A DNA stretch of 64,000 nucleotides from Paenibacillus silvisoli (GCF_030866765.1 NZ_CP133017.1:159501-223500), one strand, 5' to 3'. Numbered from the stretch's first letter, positions 23,685 through 32,311 are shown. Translations and numbers: made by a program. Notes: generated from the letters alone by a model not told the origin.

Positions 23685-26600
23685 GTGAACAACTCTGCTG
23701 AAACGAGCAAAGCTCCTTCCAAAATAGCGCTAACCAACGGAAGCTTGCAGTTTACTTTTTTGAACAGCGGTGACTTGTATCAAGCCTCCCACGGGGACAT
23801 GTTCATCAATCAAGTGCTTTCCAATCCGATCGACGGATCGCTTAACAATGTATTTCTAAGATTGTACGCGGCTGACGGCGCAATTGCCGATGTCATTCCG
23901 CTGCTTGGCGTCAAGTCGCAAAGCCGATTCTCCTACTCGGCACAAGCCGCCGTATGGGAAGGCACGGCACAAGGCGTTGCCTACAAGGTTGTTTTCCGTT
24001 TGTCGGATCGCGGCATGTGGTTCTGGGATGTGACCTTGACAGGCAGTGGCGTCACAGCCGACTTGGTATACGGCCAGGACATCGGCATTGCCAACCGCGG
24101 CGCCGTTCGTTCCAACGAAGCGTACGTTTCGCAATACATCGGCCATTCCGTATTTGAAGACGAAGCGAAGGGCTACGTGATCTGCTCTAGACAGAACCAG
24201 CCGCAGGGCGGGAAATTCCCTTACTTGCAGCAAGGCGCGCTTACACGCGCTGTCGGTTACTCGACGGACGGATTCCAGCTGTTCGGCTTGTCGTATAAAG
24301 AAGACAGCGTAGCGGCAGGGCTTAAGCAGCCATCGCTCGCGAATGAAGTGTATCAATACGAGTTTGCCTATGCGGCGCTGCAATCCGAGCGGATTCAGCT
24401 GGACGGCTCGGCGCGCATCGTATTTTACGGCTTGTTTAGCGAAAATCACGCCGATGCGATCGCATCGCTCGAATATGGCGCCGAAGTAGCCGAAGCGTGG
24501 GCGCAAGTGGCGGATCAGCCGCTGGAAGCCGTTCAAGAAGCGGCGAAGGTTGCCATCAAGCCGAACATCGGCCAGCCGGTTCAAGCCGTATCCTTGACGC
24601 AAGCGGATATCGAGAAGCGCTATCCGGCACGTCGGCTGGAGGAGCGGGACGGCGATACGCTGCTGGCGTTCTTCACGCCGACGCACGAGCATGTCGTGCT
24701 GAAGGAGAAGGAGCTTCGCGTTGAGCGTCCGCACGGCCACATGCTGATGAGCGGCAACAACGACAAAATCAATGAGCATGTGCTGGCATCGACGACGTTC
24801 ATGTACGGCATGTTCAACTCTCATATCGTAGTAGGCAACACGTCCTTCAACAAAATGATGTCCAACGCCCGCAGCGCGCTCAACATGTTCAAGACATCCG
24901 GTCAGCGCATCTATGTCGAGCTTGAGGGCAGCTACCGCCTGCTGGCGCTCCCGTCCGCATACGAGCTTGGCTTCAACTATGCGAAGTGGATCTATCAGCT
25001 GGCCGAGGACAGCATCGTCGTGACGAGCTTTACGACGGTCGATTCGCCTGAGGTGCGGCTGCAGGTTGCTTCCGAGAGCGGCAAAGCGTACCGCTACCTG
25101 GTGACAAACCAAGTCACGATGGACAACAACGAATACGAAGTGCCGTTCCGTATGGAGCAAGAGGGCGATGTTATTACGTTCCGCGCGGACGATCGTTCGT
25201 ACAGCCGTTCCATTTACCCGGATCTGAGCTACCGCATGAAGGTTACGGGCGCTGCTGCGCGCATCGGCGACGAGCGCGTGCTCGCCGAGAACGTACAGCC
25301 TGGCGATGCATCGCTGGTCGTGCTGGAAGTTGAGGCATCCGCGCAGTGGAGCATGACGATCCAAGGCTTGCTTTATGGACAAGAGCTTCCTTTTGCAGAG
25401 CGCGAGGTGGAGGAAGAGGCGGCCAAGTACCGCGAGTTCTACAAGGACGTCATGAACGGCTTCCGCCTGTCGCTGGCTGACGGCGCCGAAACCGCGGAGC
25501 TGGGCAAGTTCAACACGCTCGCTTGGTGGTACACGCAGAACATGCTCGTGCACTTCTCCACGCCGCACGGTCTTGAGCAGTACGGCGGCGCAGCTTGGGG
25601 ATCGCGCGACGTTTGCCAAGGTCCGATCGAATATTTCATGGCGACGCAAAAATACGGCGTTGTCCGCGATATCCTTCAAACGGTGTTCTCGCATCAGTAT
25701 GAAGATACAGGCAACTGGCCGCAATGGTTCATGTACGACAAGTACATCAAAGTGCAATCCGAAGAAAGCCATGGCGACATTATCGTTTGGCCGCTCAAGG
25801 TAATCGGCGATTACTTGAACGTGACCAAGGACTACAGCATTTTGGAAGAGCAAATTCCGTATATGGACCGTCACAAGTTCGAATACACGGAAAATAAAGA
25901 TACGCTGCTTGGCCACGTGCTGAAAGAAATCGCGTACATCAAGGAGCATTTCCTGCACGGTACGCATCTGTCGTCGTACGGCGACGGCGATTGGGACGAT
26001 ACGCTGCAGCCTGCCAATGCGAATCTGAAGAAATATTTGGTCAGCAGCTGGACCGTAGCGCTTACGTACCAAGCGATGAACAATCTTGCCGCGGCGCTTG
26101 CCGGCTACAAGAAAGAGCTGTCGGACGAGCTTGGCGAGCTGGCGGCAGGCATTCAAGCCGACTTCAACCGCTTCATGCTGCCGACAGGCGTCATCCCGGG
26201 CTTCCTGTACATGGAAAATCAGGAGCAGGTGAAGATCATGATCCACCCGGAGGAGCAGGAAACCGGGATTCAATACCGTTTGCTGCCGATGACGCGCAGT
26301 ATGATCGGCGAGCTGCTCACGAAGGAGCAGGCGGAAGCGCACTTCAGCATCATCAAAGAGAAGCTGTACTGCCCGGACGGCGTACGCCTCATGAACCGCC
26401 CGGCAGCCTACAACGGCGGCGTAAGCACGCGCTTCAAGCGGGCGGAGCAGGCGTCCAACTTCGGACGGGAAATCGGCTTGCAGTACGTGCACGCGCATAT
26501 CCGGTTCATCGAAGCGATGGCGAAGCTCGGCTATCAGGACGAGGCTTGGAAAGGTCTGCAAGTGATCAATCCGGTCGGCTTGCAGGACGTGGTGCCGAAT

Positions 26601-27053
26601 GCGGAAATCCGTCAGAGCAACGCGTACTTCAGCAGCTCGGACGGCAAGTTCAACGACCGCTACGAAGCGCAGGAGCGCTTCGACGAGCTGCGTCAGGGCA
26701 AGGTTCAGGTGAAAGGCGGATGGAGAGTATACTCCAGCGGCCCGGGAATCTACATGAACCAGCTGATCACGAACTGCCTCGGCATTCGCCAAGACGGCGG
26801 CGACCTGGTTATCGACCCGGTATTGCCGAAGCATCTGAACGGCCTGCAGTTCTCGTTCGCGTTCCTGGGTCAGCCGGTCAAGTTCGTCTACCATCTGGAA
26901 GGCGGATCGCAGCGCCGCGTTACGATCAACGGCGCGGAAGCCGGCTTGCAGGAGACGGCTAACCGGTACCGTCAAGGCGGCGTGCGGATTAGCCGCGAGT
27001 CGCTCCAAGCGGCTTTGAGCGCGGAGCAAAACGTGATTGAAATTTATATGTAA
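23685..27053 (+). CDS. GH94-type phosphorylase, probably 1,2-beta-oligoglucan phosphorylase
   Basis: A 1122-residue cytoplasmic enzyme of the cellobiose/chitobiose phosphorylase group. Length and the words NQVLSNPIDGSLNNVFLRLY, SYGDGDWDDTLQPANA and QVINPVGLQDVVPNAEIRQSN resemble the 1,2-beta-oligoglucan (sophoro-oligosaccharide) phosphorylases, which are about 1100 residues long. The acidic cluster at residues 767-772 in GDGDWDD contains the expected general acid. A beta-1,3-glucan phosphorylase of a related family (GH149) is the main alternative. It starts at GTG 23685; an in-frame stop lies just upstream and the Shine-Dalgarno is weak. A LacI-type operator covers the promoter. Confidence 0.75.
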   Translation: MNNSAETSKAPSKIALTNGSLQFTFLNSGDLYQASHGDMFINQVLSNPIDGSLNNVFLRLYAADGAIADVIPLLGVKSQSRFSYSAQAAVWEGTAQGVAYKVVFRLSDRGMWFWDVTLTGSGVTADLVYGQDIGIANRGAVRSNEAYVSQYIGHSVFEDEAKGYVICSRQNQPQGGKFPYLQQGALTRAVGYSTDGFQLFGLSYKEDSVAAGLKQPSLANEVYQYEFAYAALQSERIQLDGSARIVFYGLFSENHADAIASLEYGAEVAEAWAQVADQPLEAVQEAAKVAIKPNIGQPVQAVSLTQADIEKRYPARRLEERDGDTLLAFFTPTHEHVVLKEKELRVERPHGHMLMSGNNDKINEHVLASTTFMYGMFNSHIVVGNTSFNKMMSNARSALNMFKTSGQRIYVELEGSYRLLALPSAYELGFNYAKWIYQLAEDSIVVTSFTTVDSPEVRLQVASESGKAYRYLVTNQVTMDNNEYEVPFRMEQEGDVITFRADDRSYSRSIYPDLSYRMKVTGAAARIGDERVLAENVQPGDASLVVLEVEASAQWSMTIQGLLYGQELPFAEREVEEEAAKYREFYKDVMNGFRLSLADGAETAELGKFNTLAWWYTQNMLVHFSTPHGLEQYGGAAWGSRDVCQGPIEYFMATQKYGVVRDILQTVFSHQYEDTGNWPQWFMYDKYIKVQSEESHGDIIVWPLKVIGDYLNVTKDYSILEEQIPYMDRHKFEYTENKDTLLGHVLKEIAYIKEHFLHGTHLSSYGDGDWDDTLQPANANLKKYLVSSWTVALTYQAMNNLAAALAGYKKELSDELGELAAGIQADFNRFMLPTGVIPGFLYMENQEQVKIMIHPEEQETGIQYRLLPMTRSMIGELLTKEQAEAHFSIIKEKLYCPDGVRLMNRPAAYNGGVSTRFKRAEQASNFGREIGLQYVHAHIRFIEAMAKLGYQDEAWKGLQVINPVGLQDVVPNAEIRQSNAYFSSSDGKFNDRYEAQERFDELRQGKVQVKGGWRVYSSGPGIYMNQLITNCLGIRQDGGDLVIDPVLPKHLNGLQFSFAFLGQPVKFVYHLEGGSQRRVTINGAEAGLQETANRYRQGGVRISRESLQAALSAEQNVIEIYM

Positions 27054-27067
27054 TGGACGTAAACTAC

Positions 27068-27102
27068 GAGGAGCCGATCACCCGATCGGCTCCTCGTTTT
27101 TT
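27068..27102 (+). terminator. Strong terminator after the GH94 gene
   Basis: GAGGAGCCGATC (27068-27079) pairs perfectly with GATCGGCTCCTC (27084-27095) around ACCC, followed by G and six T. Confidence 0.9.
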
Positions 27103-27127
27103 GCTATGATAAGGGAGAGAATACAAC

Positions 27128-28045
27128 ATGCCGAAACAGAAGGAAATGCGATCCGCTTTGCTGCTGCTCATTACCGCCTGCATCTGGGGCTTCGCGTTCG
27201 TGGCTCAGCGCGAGGGCATGACGCATACAGGCCCATTCACGTTCAACGCGGTCCGATTCGCGTTAGGGGGCTTGTCTTTGGTGCCGCTCATGCTCGTTCT
27301 GGATCGCAAAAACAGCAAGACGGCGCGTATGCAGACGTCATCATCCTCGCTGGCCGCCTCGGTCGCTCCGGGCTTATTGGCCGGCGTCATTCTGTTCTGC
27401 GGCGCGTCTTTGCAGCAAATCGGACTGATGTACACGACAGCGGGCAAAGCTGCTTTTATTACCGGCCTTTATATTGTGATCGTACCGTTTCTCGGCTTAT
27501 TCTTGAAGCAGCGGCTGCAGCTGAACAGCGCCCTTGGCGCGGTTTTGGCTGTCGCGGGCTTGTATCTGCTGTGCATGAAGAGCGATTTGACGCTGGGGAA
27601 AGGCGATTACTACGAGCTCGCCGGCGCCTTCTTCTGGTCGCTTCATATTCTGGTCATCGATAAGGTGTCGCGCAGCGCCGACGTCATCAAGCTGTCGTTC
27701 GTGCAGGTGCTGACTTGTTCGGTGTTAAGCTTCGCCGTCGCGCTTGCAACGGAAACGATCGACCTCGCCGACCTGTCGAAGGCGCTCATTCCGCTGCTCT
27801 ATGGCGGCATTTGCTCGGTCGGCATCGCCTACACGCTTCAGGTCGTCGGGCAAAAGAACGCTCAGCCTACGCAGGCGGCGATCATTATGAGCATGGAAAC
27901 GGTATTCGCCGTTATTGGCGGATACTTGATTTTGGACGAGCTGCTGGGTTACCGGGGCGTCGCCGGCTGCTTTTTGATGCTGGCCGGCATGATCGTGCCG
28001 CAGCTGCCGCAGTTCAAAGGGTTAACAAGCCGAAGTCGTGCTTAA
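27128..28045 (+). CDS. EamA/DMT family transporter
   Basis: A 305-residue inner-membrane protein with ten predicted helices in two EamA repeats. The N-terminal ALLLLITACIWGFAFVAQREGM and the second repeat beginning DYYELAGAFFWSLHILVIDKVS are typical, as are PTQAAIIMSMETVFAVIGGYLILDE near the end. Members export or exchange amino acids, nucleosides or other metabolites; the substrate cannot be given. It follows the GH94 terminator closely, and the phosphotransferase gene begins 28 bases later, so it heads a small operon. Confidence 0.88.
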   Translation: MPKQKEMRSALLLLITACIWGFAFVAQREGMTHTGPFTFNAVRFALGGLSLVPLMLVLDRKNSKTARMQTSSSSLAASVAPGLLAGVILFCGASLQQIGLMYTTAGKAAFITGLYIVIVPFLGLFLKQRLQLNSALGAVLAVAGLYLLCMKSDLTLGKGDYYELAGAFFWSLHILVIDKVSRSADVIKLSFVQVLTCSVLSFAVALATETIDLADLSKALIPLLYGGICSVGIAYTLQVVGQKNAQPTQAAIIMSMETVFAVIGGYLILDELLGYRGVAGCFLMLAGMIVPQLPQFKGLTSRSRA

Positions 28046-28073
28046 CCAGTTACAGTGAGAGGATGAACATGCG

Positions 28074-29009
28074 ATGACTTTCTCCACCGCCGATGGAATA
28101 TCGGAACGCGCGTTGAAATGGGTGACCGGCCAGGTTCATTCGGAAGCGGTTGTGCTCCGCGCACGCCGGCTTCATGGAGGCGTTTCTTCGCTCGTGCATG
28201 AAATTACGCTGCAAGTCGGTTCCGAAGAGACAAGCCTTGTGCTGCGCCAATTCGATAATGCGGAATGGACGCAAAACGAACCCGACCTGCCCCGGCATGA
28301 AGCGGCCAGCTTGCGCAGAGCCGGACAGGCCGAGGGCGCGCCGACGCCGCGTGTAATCGCGTTTGACGAAACGGGAAGCGAATGCGGACTGCCGGCCGTC
28401 CTCATGTCGCGGCTGGCTGGCGCAGTCGTGCTTGAGCCAGCCGACCAAACGGCCTGGCTGGCCGGCTTGGCGCACGCGCTGGCGCGGATTCACGCCGTGG
28501 ATGCGGACGATTTTCCGTGGGCGTATGCGGCCTATTGCGACGCCTCGACGTTGGACGCGTCCTGGTCGGCCGTCCACGAACGCTGGCAGGAGGCGGCCGG
28601 CATTGTGCTCCAAGGGCGTCCGCCGTTTGCGAAGCGGTTCATCCATCGCGACTATCATCCGACGAACGTGCTGTGGTCGGGCGGCGAAGTGAGCGGCATC
28701 GTCGACTGGCCGAACGGCTGTATCGGACCGGCCGGCGTCGATGTCGGCCACTGCCGGGTAAATCTGGCCCAGCTGCATGGCGTGCAGGCGGCGGACGAGT
28801 TTTTGACGCTCTATCAGAGCTATGCGGGAGCGGCGTTTACATATGACCCCTACTGGGATCTGGTTTCGCTCATCGACTATGCGTACTGGGCGCCCGAAGT
28901 GTATCCGGGGTGGACGGCACTAGGGATGACCGGATTGACGACCGAGCTGATCGTTGAGCGACTGGACCGATACTTGCTCAGCCTGCTTGAGCGGTATGCG
29001 AAGCGATAG
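28074..29009 (+). CDS. Aminoglycoside phosphotransferase-like (APH) kinase
   Basis: A 311-residue protein of the APH/choline-kinase fold. The catalytic loop is HRDYHPTNVLW with the base Asp193, and the metal-binding motif is GIVDWPNGCIGPAGVD. The N-lobe has LHGGVSSLVHEI (glycine-rich loop equivalent) and LVLRQF (ATP lysine replaced by arginine in this word). The family includes antibiotic kinases and metabolic kinases of small hydroxyl compounds; nothing marks this one as a resistance enzyme. It lies between a DMT transporter and a DUF488 gene, probably in the same transcript. Confidence 0.85.
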   Translation: MTFSTADGISERALKWVTGQVHSEAVVLRARRLHGGVSSLVHEITLQVGSEETSLVLRQFDNAEWTQNEPDLPRHEAASLRRAGQAEGAPTPRVIAFDETGSECGLPAVLMSRLAGAVVLEPADQTAWLAGLAHALARIHAVDADDFPWAYAAYCDASTLDASWSAVHERWQEAAGIVLQGRPPFAKRFIHRDYHPTNVLWSGGEVSGIVDWPNGCIGPAGVDVGHCRVNLAQLHGVQAADEFLTLYQSYAGAAFTYDPYWDLVSLIDYAYWAPEVYPGWTALGMTGLTTELIVERLDRYLLSLLERYAKR

Positions 29010-29022
29010 GAGAGATTTTAAT

Positions 29023-29475
29023 ATGGATAAACAACCTTCCGTCTACACGATCGGCTTTGCGCAAAAGCCGCTGCGAACGTTCGTCGAGCTGCTGCAGCAG
29101 GGCGGGGTCACGAAGCTTGTCGATATCCGGCTGAACAATACGTCCCAGCTCGCCGGCTACGCGAAGAAGGACGATCTCGCTTACATCATGAAGCTGGTCG
29201 GCGTAACGTATGCGCATGAGCTGGATTTGGCGCCGACGCCGGATATTTTCGAGGATATCCAGAAGAAACGGATTCCGTGGAACGACTTCGAAGCCCGTTT
29301 TCTCGACCTGCTGCATAAACGCAAAGTAGAGGAGCGCTTCGGCGAGCTCCTGGGAGACGATACGATCTGCTTCCTGTGCAGCGAGCATAAGCCTCATCAC
29401 TGCCACAGACGGCTCATCGCCGAGTACCTGCAGCAGAACGGCGGGCAGGAAATCGGAATTGTGCACTTGTTTTAA
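29023..29475 (+). CDS. DUF488 family protein
   Basis: A 150-residue protein with the DUF488 signatures: an N-terminal YTIGFAQKPLRTFVELLQQGGVTKLVDIRLN and a C-terminal CFLCSEHKPHHCHRRLIAEYL with a Cys-rich CxE...CHR motif. The function of the family is not settled; the conserved Cys and His residues suggest a metal site or an enzyme active site. TAGGAG lies 9 bases before ATG 29023, immediately after the kinase gene, so it is the last gene of that operon, and a terminator follows. Confidence 0.85.
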   Translation: MDKQPSVYTIGFAQKPLRTFVELLQQGGVTKLVDIRLNNTSQLAGYAKKDDLAYIMKLVGVTYAHELDLAPTPDIFEDIQKKRIPWNDFEARFLDLLHKRKVEERFGELLGDDTICFLCSEHKPHHCHRRLIAEYLQQNGGQEIGIVHLF

Positions 29476-29480
29476 CGCGA

Positions 29481-29527
29481 AAAAACGGCAAGCACCGGGT
29501 GGAAGCGGGGCTAGCCGTTTTTTTTTT
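29481..29527 (+). terminator. Terminator after DUF488
   Basis: AAACGGC and GCCGTTT close a longer imperfect hairpin, followed by a run of more than eight T. Confidence 0.75.
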
Positions 29528-29541
29528 GTGTGCGCTCTAGC

Positions 29542-29835
29542 TTACACGCAAGTGAAGGCTTCGATTCGGTTTAAATCAAAGCCGGAGAACATCCAGAAGA
29601 AGCCGTTCCAGCGGAAGCCCGAGATCGACGTGCGGCCGACGAAGATCGGGTAGAACCAGAAGCCCTGGCCGTTGCGGGGCCAAATATACGTATTGCGGAA
29701 CAAGCAGCGGGTAATCGCTCCCGGATCGATGGCCAGCGTCGAAGTCATCGGCTTCGGCGGAGGGGTCATCGGCGGCGGTGCGGTAGGGGGTTGCTGCTGC
29801 TGGCCTTGCGGTCCGAATGGAGGCGTAAATGCCAT
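29542..29835 (-). CDS. Small proline-rich protein, WxR/FWFYP/WNG family
   Basis: A 97-residue paralogue of the protein at 15403-15660. After a Q/P-rich leader (PQGQQQQPPTAPPPMTPPP) come IDPGAITRCLFRNTYIWPRNG, FWFYPIFVGRTSISGFRWNG and FWMFSGFDLNRIEAFTC. No signal peptide or membrane helix is present. AAGGAG lies 9 bases before ATG 29835. It is the second gene of a two-gene operon after the LSM-like small protein. The family is widespread in spore-formers; a role in the spore or cell surface is a guess. The proline-rich leader is a conceivable target of a prolyl hydroxylase such as the one at 4841. Confidence 0.68.
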   Translation of the reverse strand: MAFTPPFGPQGQQQQPPTAPPPMTPPPKPMTSTLAIDPGAITRCLFRNTYIWPRNGQGFWFYPIFVGRTSISGFRWNGFFWMFSGFDLNRIEAFTCV

Positions 29836-29876
29836 GCTAGTCACTCCTTTATCGTGGTCGGTTTATGTGCCTGCGC

Positions 29877-30194
29877 CTAGAGCAGCGAAATGGCGAGCAG
29901 ATTGAACAGCACCAGCGGCAGCACGAAATTGTTGTAATAGGTTGGGGCGCTAGGGAAGAACGCGCGGTTGCAGCCCTCGTTGTTCAGGCAGATGTACAGG
30001 ATGCCCCGGTCGCAATACACGATATGGCCTTCGAAGACGTCGCCGTCGCATGTTTCCACTCTCACGAGCCGGTTGGCGTGGGTGGAGCAAAGATGGTGCA
30101 GGTGGTCCTTGACGGACTTCAGCGTATGATGAACCTTGGAATCGCACTGATAAATCGGCTTATTTTCATGCGCTGCCGGTTTCTGTGAACTCAT
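29877..30194 (-). CDS. Cysteine-rich small protein with Sm-like segment
   Basis: A 105-residue protein of unknown function. The central segment RLVRVETCDGDVFEGHIVYCDRGILYICL follows the strand pattern of Sm/LSM folds (VxVxTxDGxxFxGxIVxxDxxxxYL), as also seen in small spore-former proteins. Six cysteines are spread over the chain, and the C-terminus is hydrophobic (VLPLVLFNLLAISLL), a possible membrane anchor. GGAGGT lies 8 bases before ATG 30194. It is followed after 41 bases by the WxR/FWFYP gene in the same direction. The Sm resemblance is inferred from pattern only. Confidence 0.65.
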   Translation of the reverse strand: MSSQKPAAHENKPIYQCDSKVHHTLKSVKDHLHHLCSTHANRLVRVETCDGDVFEGHIVYCDRGILYICLNNEGCNRAFFPSAPTYYNNFVLPLVLFNLLAISLL

Positions 30195-30305
30195 GGTCGA
30201 ATACCTCCGTTGTAAACATGGATTATCCTATGCAGAAGCCTAGCCGGGTGTTACGTACGCACGAACAAAGGATGAGGGGCATGCCGATGCAGGCTGCTCG
30301 AGTAC

Positions 30306-30492
30306 GCTAACGGTTGCCACGTACGCTATTTAGCCTTATAGGGCCCTTTTGAATTTCTAACGGTTGCCAGGAACGCTATTTGACGATTTGGACAGCGAAT
30401 TGCGCTGTTTGGGATCAAATAACCTCTGTGGCAACCGTTAGCTGTCAAAAAGGGCTGTTTTTGTGCAAATAAGCGCTGAGGCAACCGTTAGC
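30306..30492 (+). repeat. 187-bp doubly palindromic element, copy A
   Basis: GCTAACGGTTGCCAC (30306-30320) and TAACGGTTGCC (30358-30368) form the left pair; GTGGCAACCGTTAGC (30428-30442) and GGCAACCGTTAGC (30480-30492) form the inverted right pair. The inner part contains TCAAAAAGGGCTGTTTTTGT. Two further copies, at 38948 and 59713, have the same length and order. A long hairpin with nested arms is expected in either DNA or RNA. Confidence 0.85.
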
Positions 30493-30546
30493 TGATTCAG
30501 GAGGTCTCACACTCGACCGCCATATACCAGCGATTACAAACAAAAG

Positions 30547-30582
30547 AAAAACCCGCCGTTTGATAAAAAACGGCGGGTTTTT
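30547..30582. terminator. Bidirectional terminator
   Basis: AAAAACCCGCCGTTT (30547-30561) pairs perfectly with AAACGGCGGGTTTTT (30568-30582) around GATAAA. It serves the minus-strand gene ending at 30631. Confidence 0.9.
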
Positions 30583-30630
30583 CTACACCTGACCGGCACA
30601 ATGAAGTGGCGGTCATGATTCATGCGGTAT

Positions 30631-30945
30631 TTATTCTGGTATGTCGTTGAAGGTATCCTCGGCGGCGTTACCGGCGCCCTGGTCGCCGGGATAATCGCGG
30701 TCTAAGCCGGCGTGAAGCGTCCGATTCTCGTAATCGAACCGATTCGAAGAGCGCTGATCCTCGCGCCACGGCGTGCTTTTGCCCAGCTTTGCCGGGATGA
30801 TCGTGGATCCGTAAGGTCCTTCGGGGAACTCCTGAGCGATCAAGTCGTTTCGCTGGGACTCCACCGTCGCCAGATCGGTATAGGGCCATGGTTTATTTTC
30901 GTCGATAAATTCGCTGCCGTCTTGACTGTAGGTATCGCGTGACAC
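30631..30945 (-). CDS. Small hydrophilic protein of unknown function, 104 residues
   Basis: Not recognised. The protein is acidic, soluble and cysteine-free, with many Asp, Glu, Asn and Pro residues (NKPWPYTDLATVESQRNDLI, FPEGPYGSTIIPAKLGKS). No domain could be assigned. The gene probably begins at GTG 30945: AAAGAGG lies 8 bases before it, whereas the longer frame starts with a TTG that lies inside that ribosome binding site. A strong terminator follows. The composition resembles small spore-associated or dehydration-type proteins, but that is only an impression. Confidence 0.6.
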   Translation of the reverse strand: MSRDTYSQDGSEFIDENKPWPYTDLATVESQRNDLIAQEFPEGPYGSTIIPAKLGKSTPWREDQRSSNRFDYENRTLHAGLDRDYPGDQGAGNAAEDTFNDIPE

Positions 30946-31027
30946 GGTTTGCACCTCTTTCAACTGCCCAGAACGGGGATTTAAGAAGTAGTATGGCTAT
31001 TCCGGCCAACGTTATCCTAGATTTGGT

Positions 31028-32212
31028 TTACGAAACGGCATGATGTTCCTGGAGCCAGCTTCGGTAGAGCCCGTCCCGCCCATTGCTCTTCGCCATGTAG
31101 AGCGCTTTGTCGCAGGTCGTATATAACGCTTCCAGCTGCGTTCGCGCATTGGGAACGGTCGTTAGGATACCCATGCTGATGGAGTACGTGACGGGCAGCG
31201 GAGCCAGCACGGTCCCCGACCCGCGGAGCGTCTGCAAAATGACCTCGGCTATTTCGCTCGATGCCGCCTCGTCTTTGCCGGGCAGCAAGATGCCGAATTC
31301 GTCGCCGCCGTAGCGGACGAACAGATCGTCCTTGCCGAGCTGCTGCCGGATGCGCGCCGCAAGGTCCTGCAGCACCTGATCGCCGACATGATGGCCGTGC
31401 GTATCGTTGATCGTTTTGAACCAATCGATATCGAAGAGCAGGTACGACAGCGGCTGTCCTTTCCGGGCATGCTCGGAGAGGCTGTCCTTCGCCTTTGCGG
31501 CAAACGTTCTGCGGTTCAGCGTACCGGTAAGGTCGTCGTAGCTGGCTAAGCGGACGAGCTCCTTATTGGTATTCTCTTTCAGAAGCAGAACGAAGCCCAT
31601 GTTCAGCATAATGGTGATCAGATAGATCGACAGCAGCCAAACGAGCTGATACATGCCGGGCTTGTAAAAGCTTGTCGAAGCGTCGGCCAGCATCGTGGAT
31701 GCGCCGCGAAAGACGGAACCGCACGCGATCACCATATAGAGGAAGCCCATCACACGCATCAGCAGGGTGCGGCCGCGGCCGAAGAGCATCCGATAAGCCG
31801 GAAAAAGAATCGCGGCGAACACGAAGGAGCAGTAGATGATCCGGATATTTTCTTCGTTAATCAGCAGCAGGACGAGCTGGAAGCCGGCGACGCTGGCGCA
31901 TCCGGCGGCGATGATAAGCCTTTTGGCAAGCGGCCGGAGCGTGCCGAGAAGCCCGAGCAGCGCGATAATTTCCAAGGAAGCCCCGAGCAGCAATATCGAA
32001 TTGGCGAACGAGATCGAGAGAAAGTCGGCGATCTGCCCGCGAAAAATCATGCAAACCCATGCCGTCGTCTGCGCGCATTTGGCCAGGAAATACGTTTTCA
32101 CGGAGGCGGATTTTATAGAGTCATGCCAATAGGCAGCGATAAGGACAAGCGTAAATAAATAACCGATTCCAAGCGAAAGGAGTATCGTTTGCGAATCCAT
32201 TAGTAACGTCAT
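31028..32212 (-). CDS. Membrane-bound diguanylate cyclase (GGDEF)
   Basis: A 394-residue protein. About seven or eight membrane helices occupy residues 8-215. The C-terminal domain carries DDLTGTLNRRTF, FDIDWFKTINDTHGHHVGDQVL and the active-site motif RYGGDEF (GGDEF at residues 302-306), all intact, so it should make cyclic di-GMP from GTP. The inhibitory I-site, normally RxxD five residues before GGDEF, reads GKDD here, so product inhibition is probably absent. There is no EAL domain. A 9-bp inverted repeat (CCGCATTTT/AAAATGCGG, 32220-32228 and 32261-32269) flanks a TATAAT in the promoter region. Confidence 0.92.
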   Translation of the reverse strand: MTLLMDSQTILLSLGIGYLFTLVLIAAYWHDSIKSASVKTYFLAKCAQTTAWVCMIFRGQIADFLSISFANSILLLGASLEIIALLGLLGTLRPLAKRLIIAAGCASVAGFQLVLLLINEENIRIIYCSFVFAAILFPAYRMLFGRGRTLLMRVMGFLYMVIACGSVFRGASTMLADASTSFYKPGMYQLVWLLSIYLITIMLNMGFVLLLKENTNKELVRLASYDDLTGTLNRRTFAAKAKDSLSEHARKGQPLSYLLFDIDWFKTINDTHGHHVGDQVLQDLAARIRQQLGKDDLFVRYGGDEFGILLPGKDEAASSEIAEVILQTLRGSGTVLAPLPVTYSISMGILTTVPNARTQLEALYTTCDKALYMAKSNGRDGLYRSWLQEHHAVS

Positions 32213-32251
32213 GGGACCACCGCATTTTGAAAGAATTTGTCGTTTAGACTG

Positions 32252-32257
32252 ATTATA
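32252..32257 (-). promoter_or_regulatory. -10 hexamer of the diguanylate cyclase gene
   Basis: TATAAT on the minus strand 40 bases before the start. It lies within the loop of a 9-bp inverted repeat at 32220-32228/32261-32269. No good -35 is seen. Confidence 0.4.
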
Positions 32258-32311
32258 GCAAAAATGCGGTCTGCATATTTGGTATATTTTTGCCTCAAAT
32301 GGATGCGGGAG

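Larger units (their letters stand above)
30195..30630. other. Intergenic region holding repeat copy A and a terminator
   Basis: This stretch contains the start-proximal region of the 105-residue protein gene, the 187-bp doubly palindromic element (copy A) and a bidirectional terminator. No coding sequence is evident. Confidence 0.7.

Noticed and set aside
23856..27029. 1057-residue open frame on the minus strand
   Set aside because: It is exactly antisense to the GH94 phosphorylase gene, is rich in Arg, Leu, Val and His as expected from mirrored GC-rich codons, and shows no family motif.
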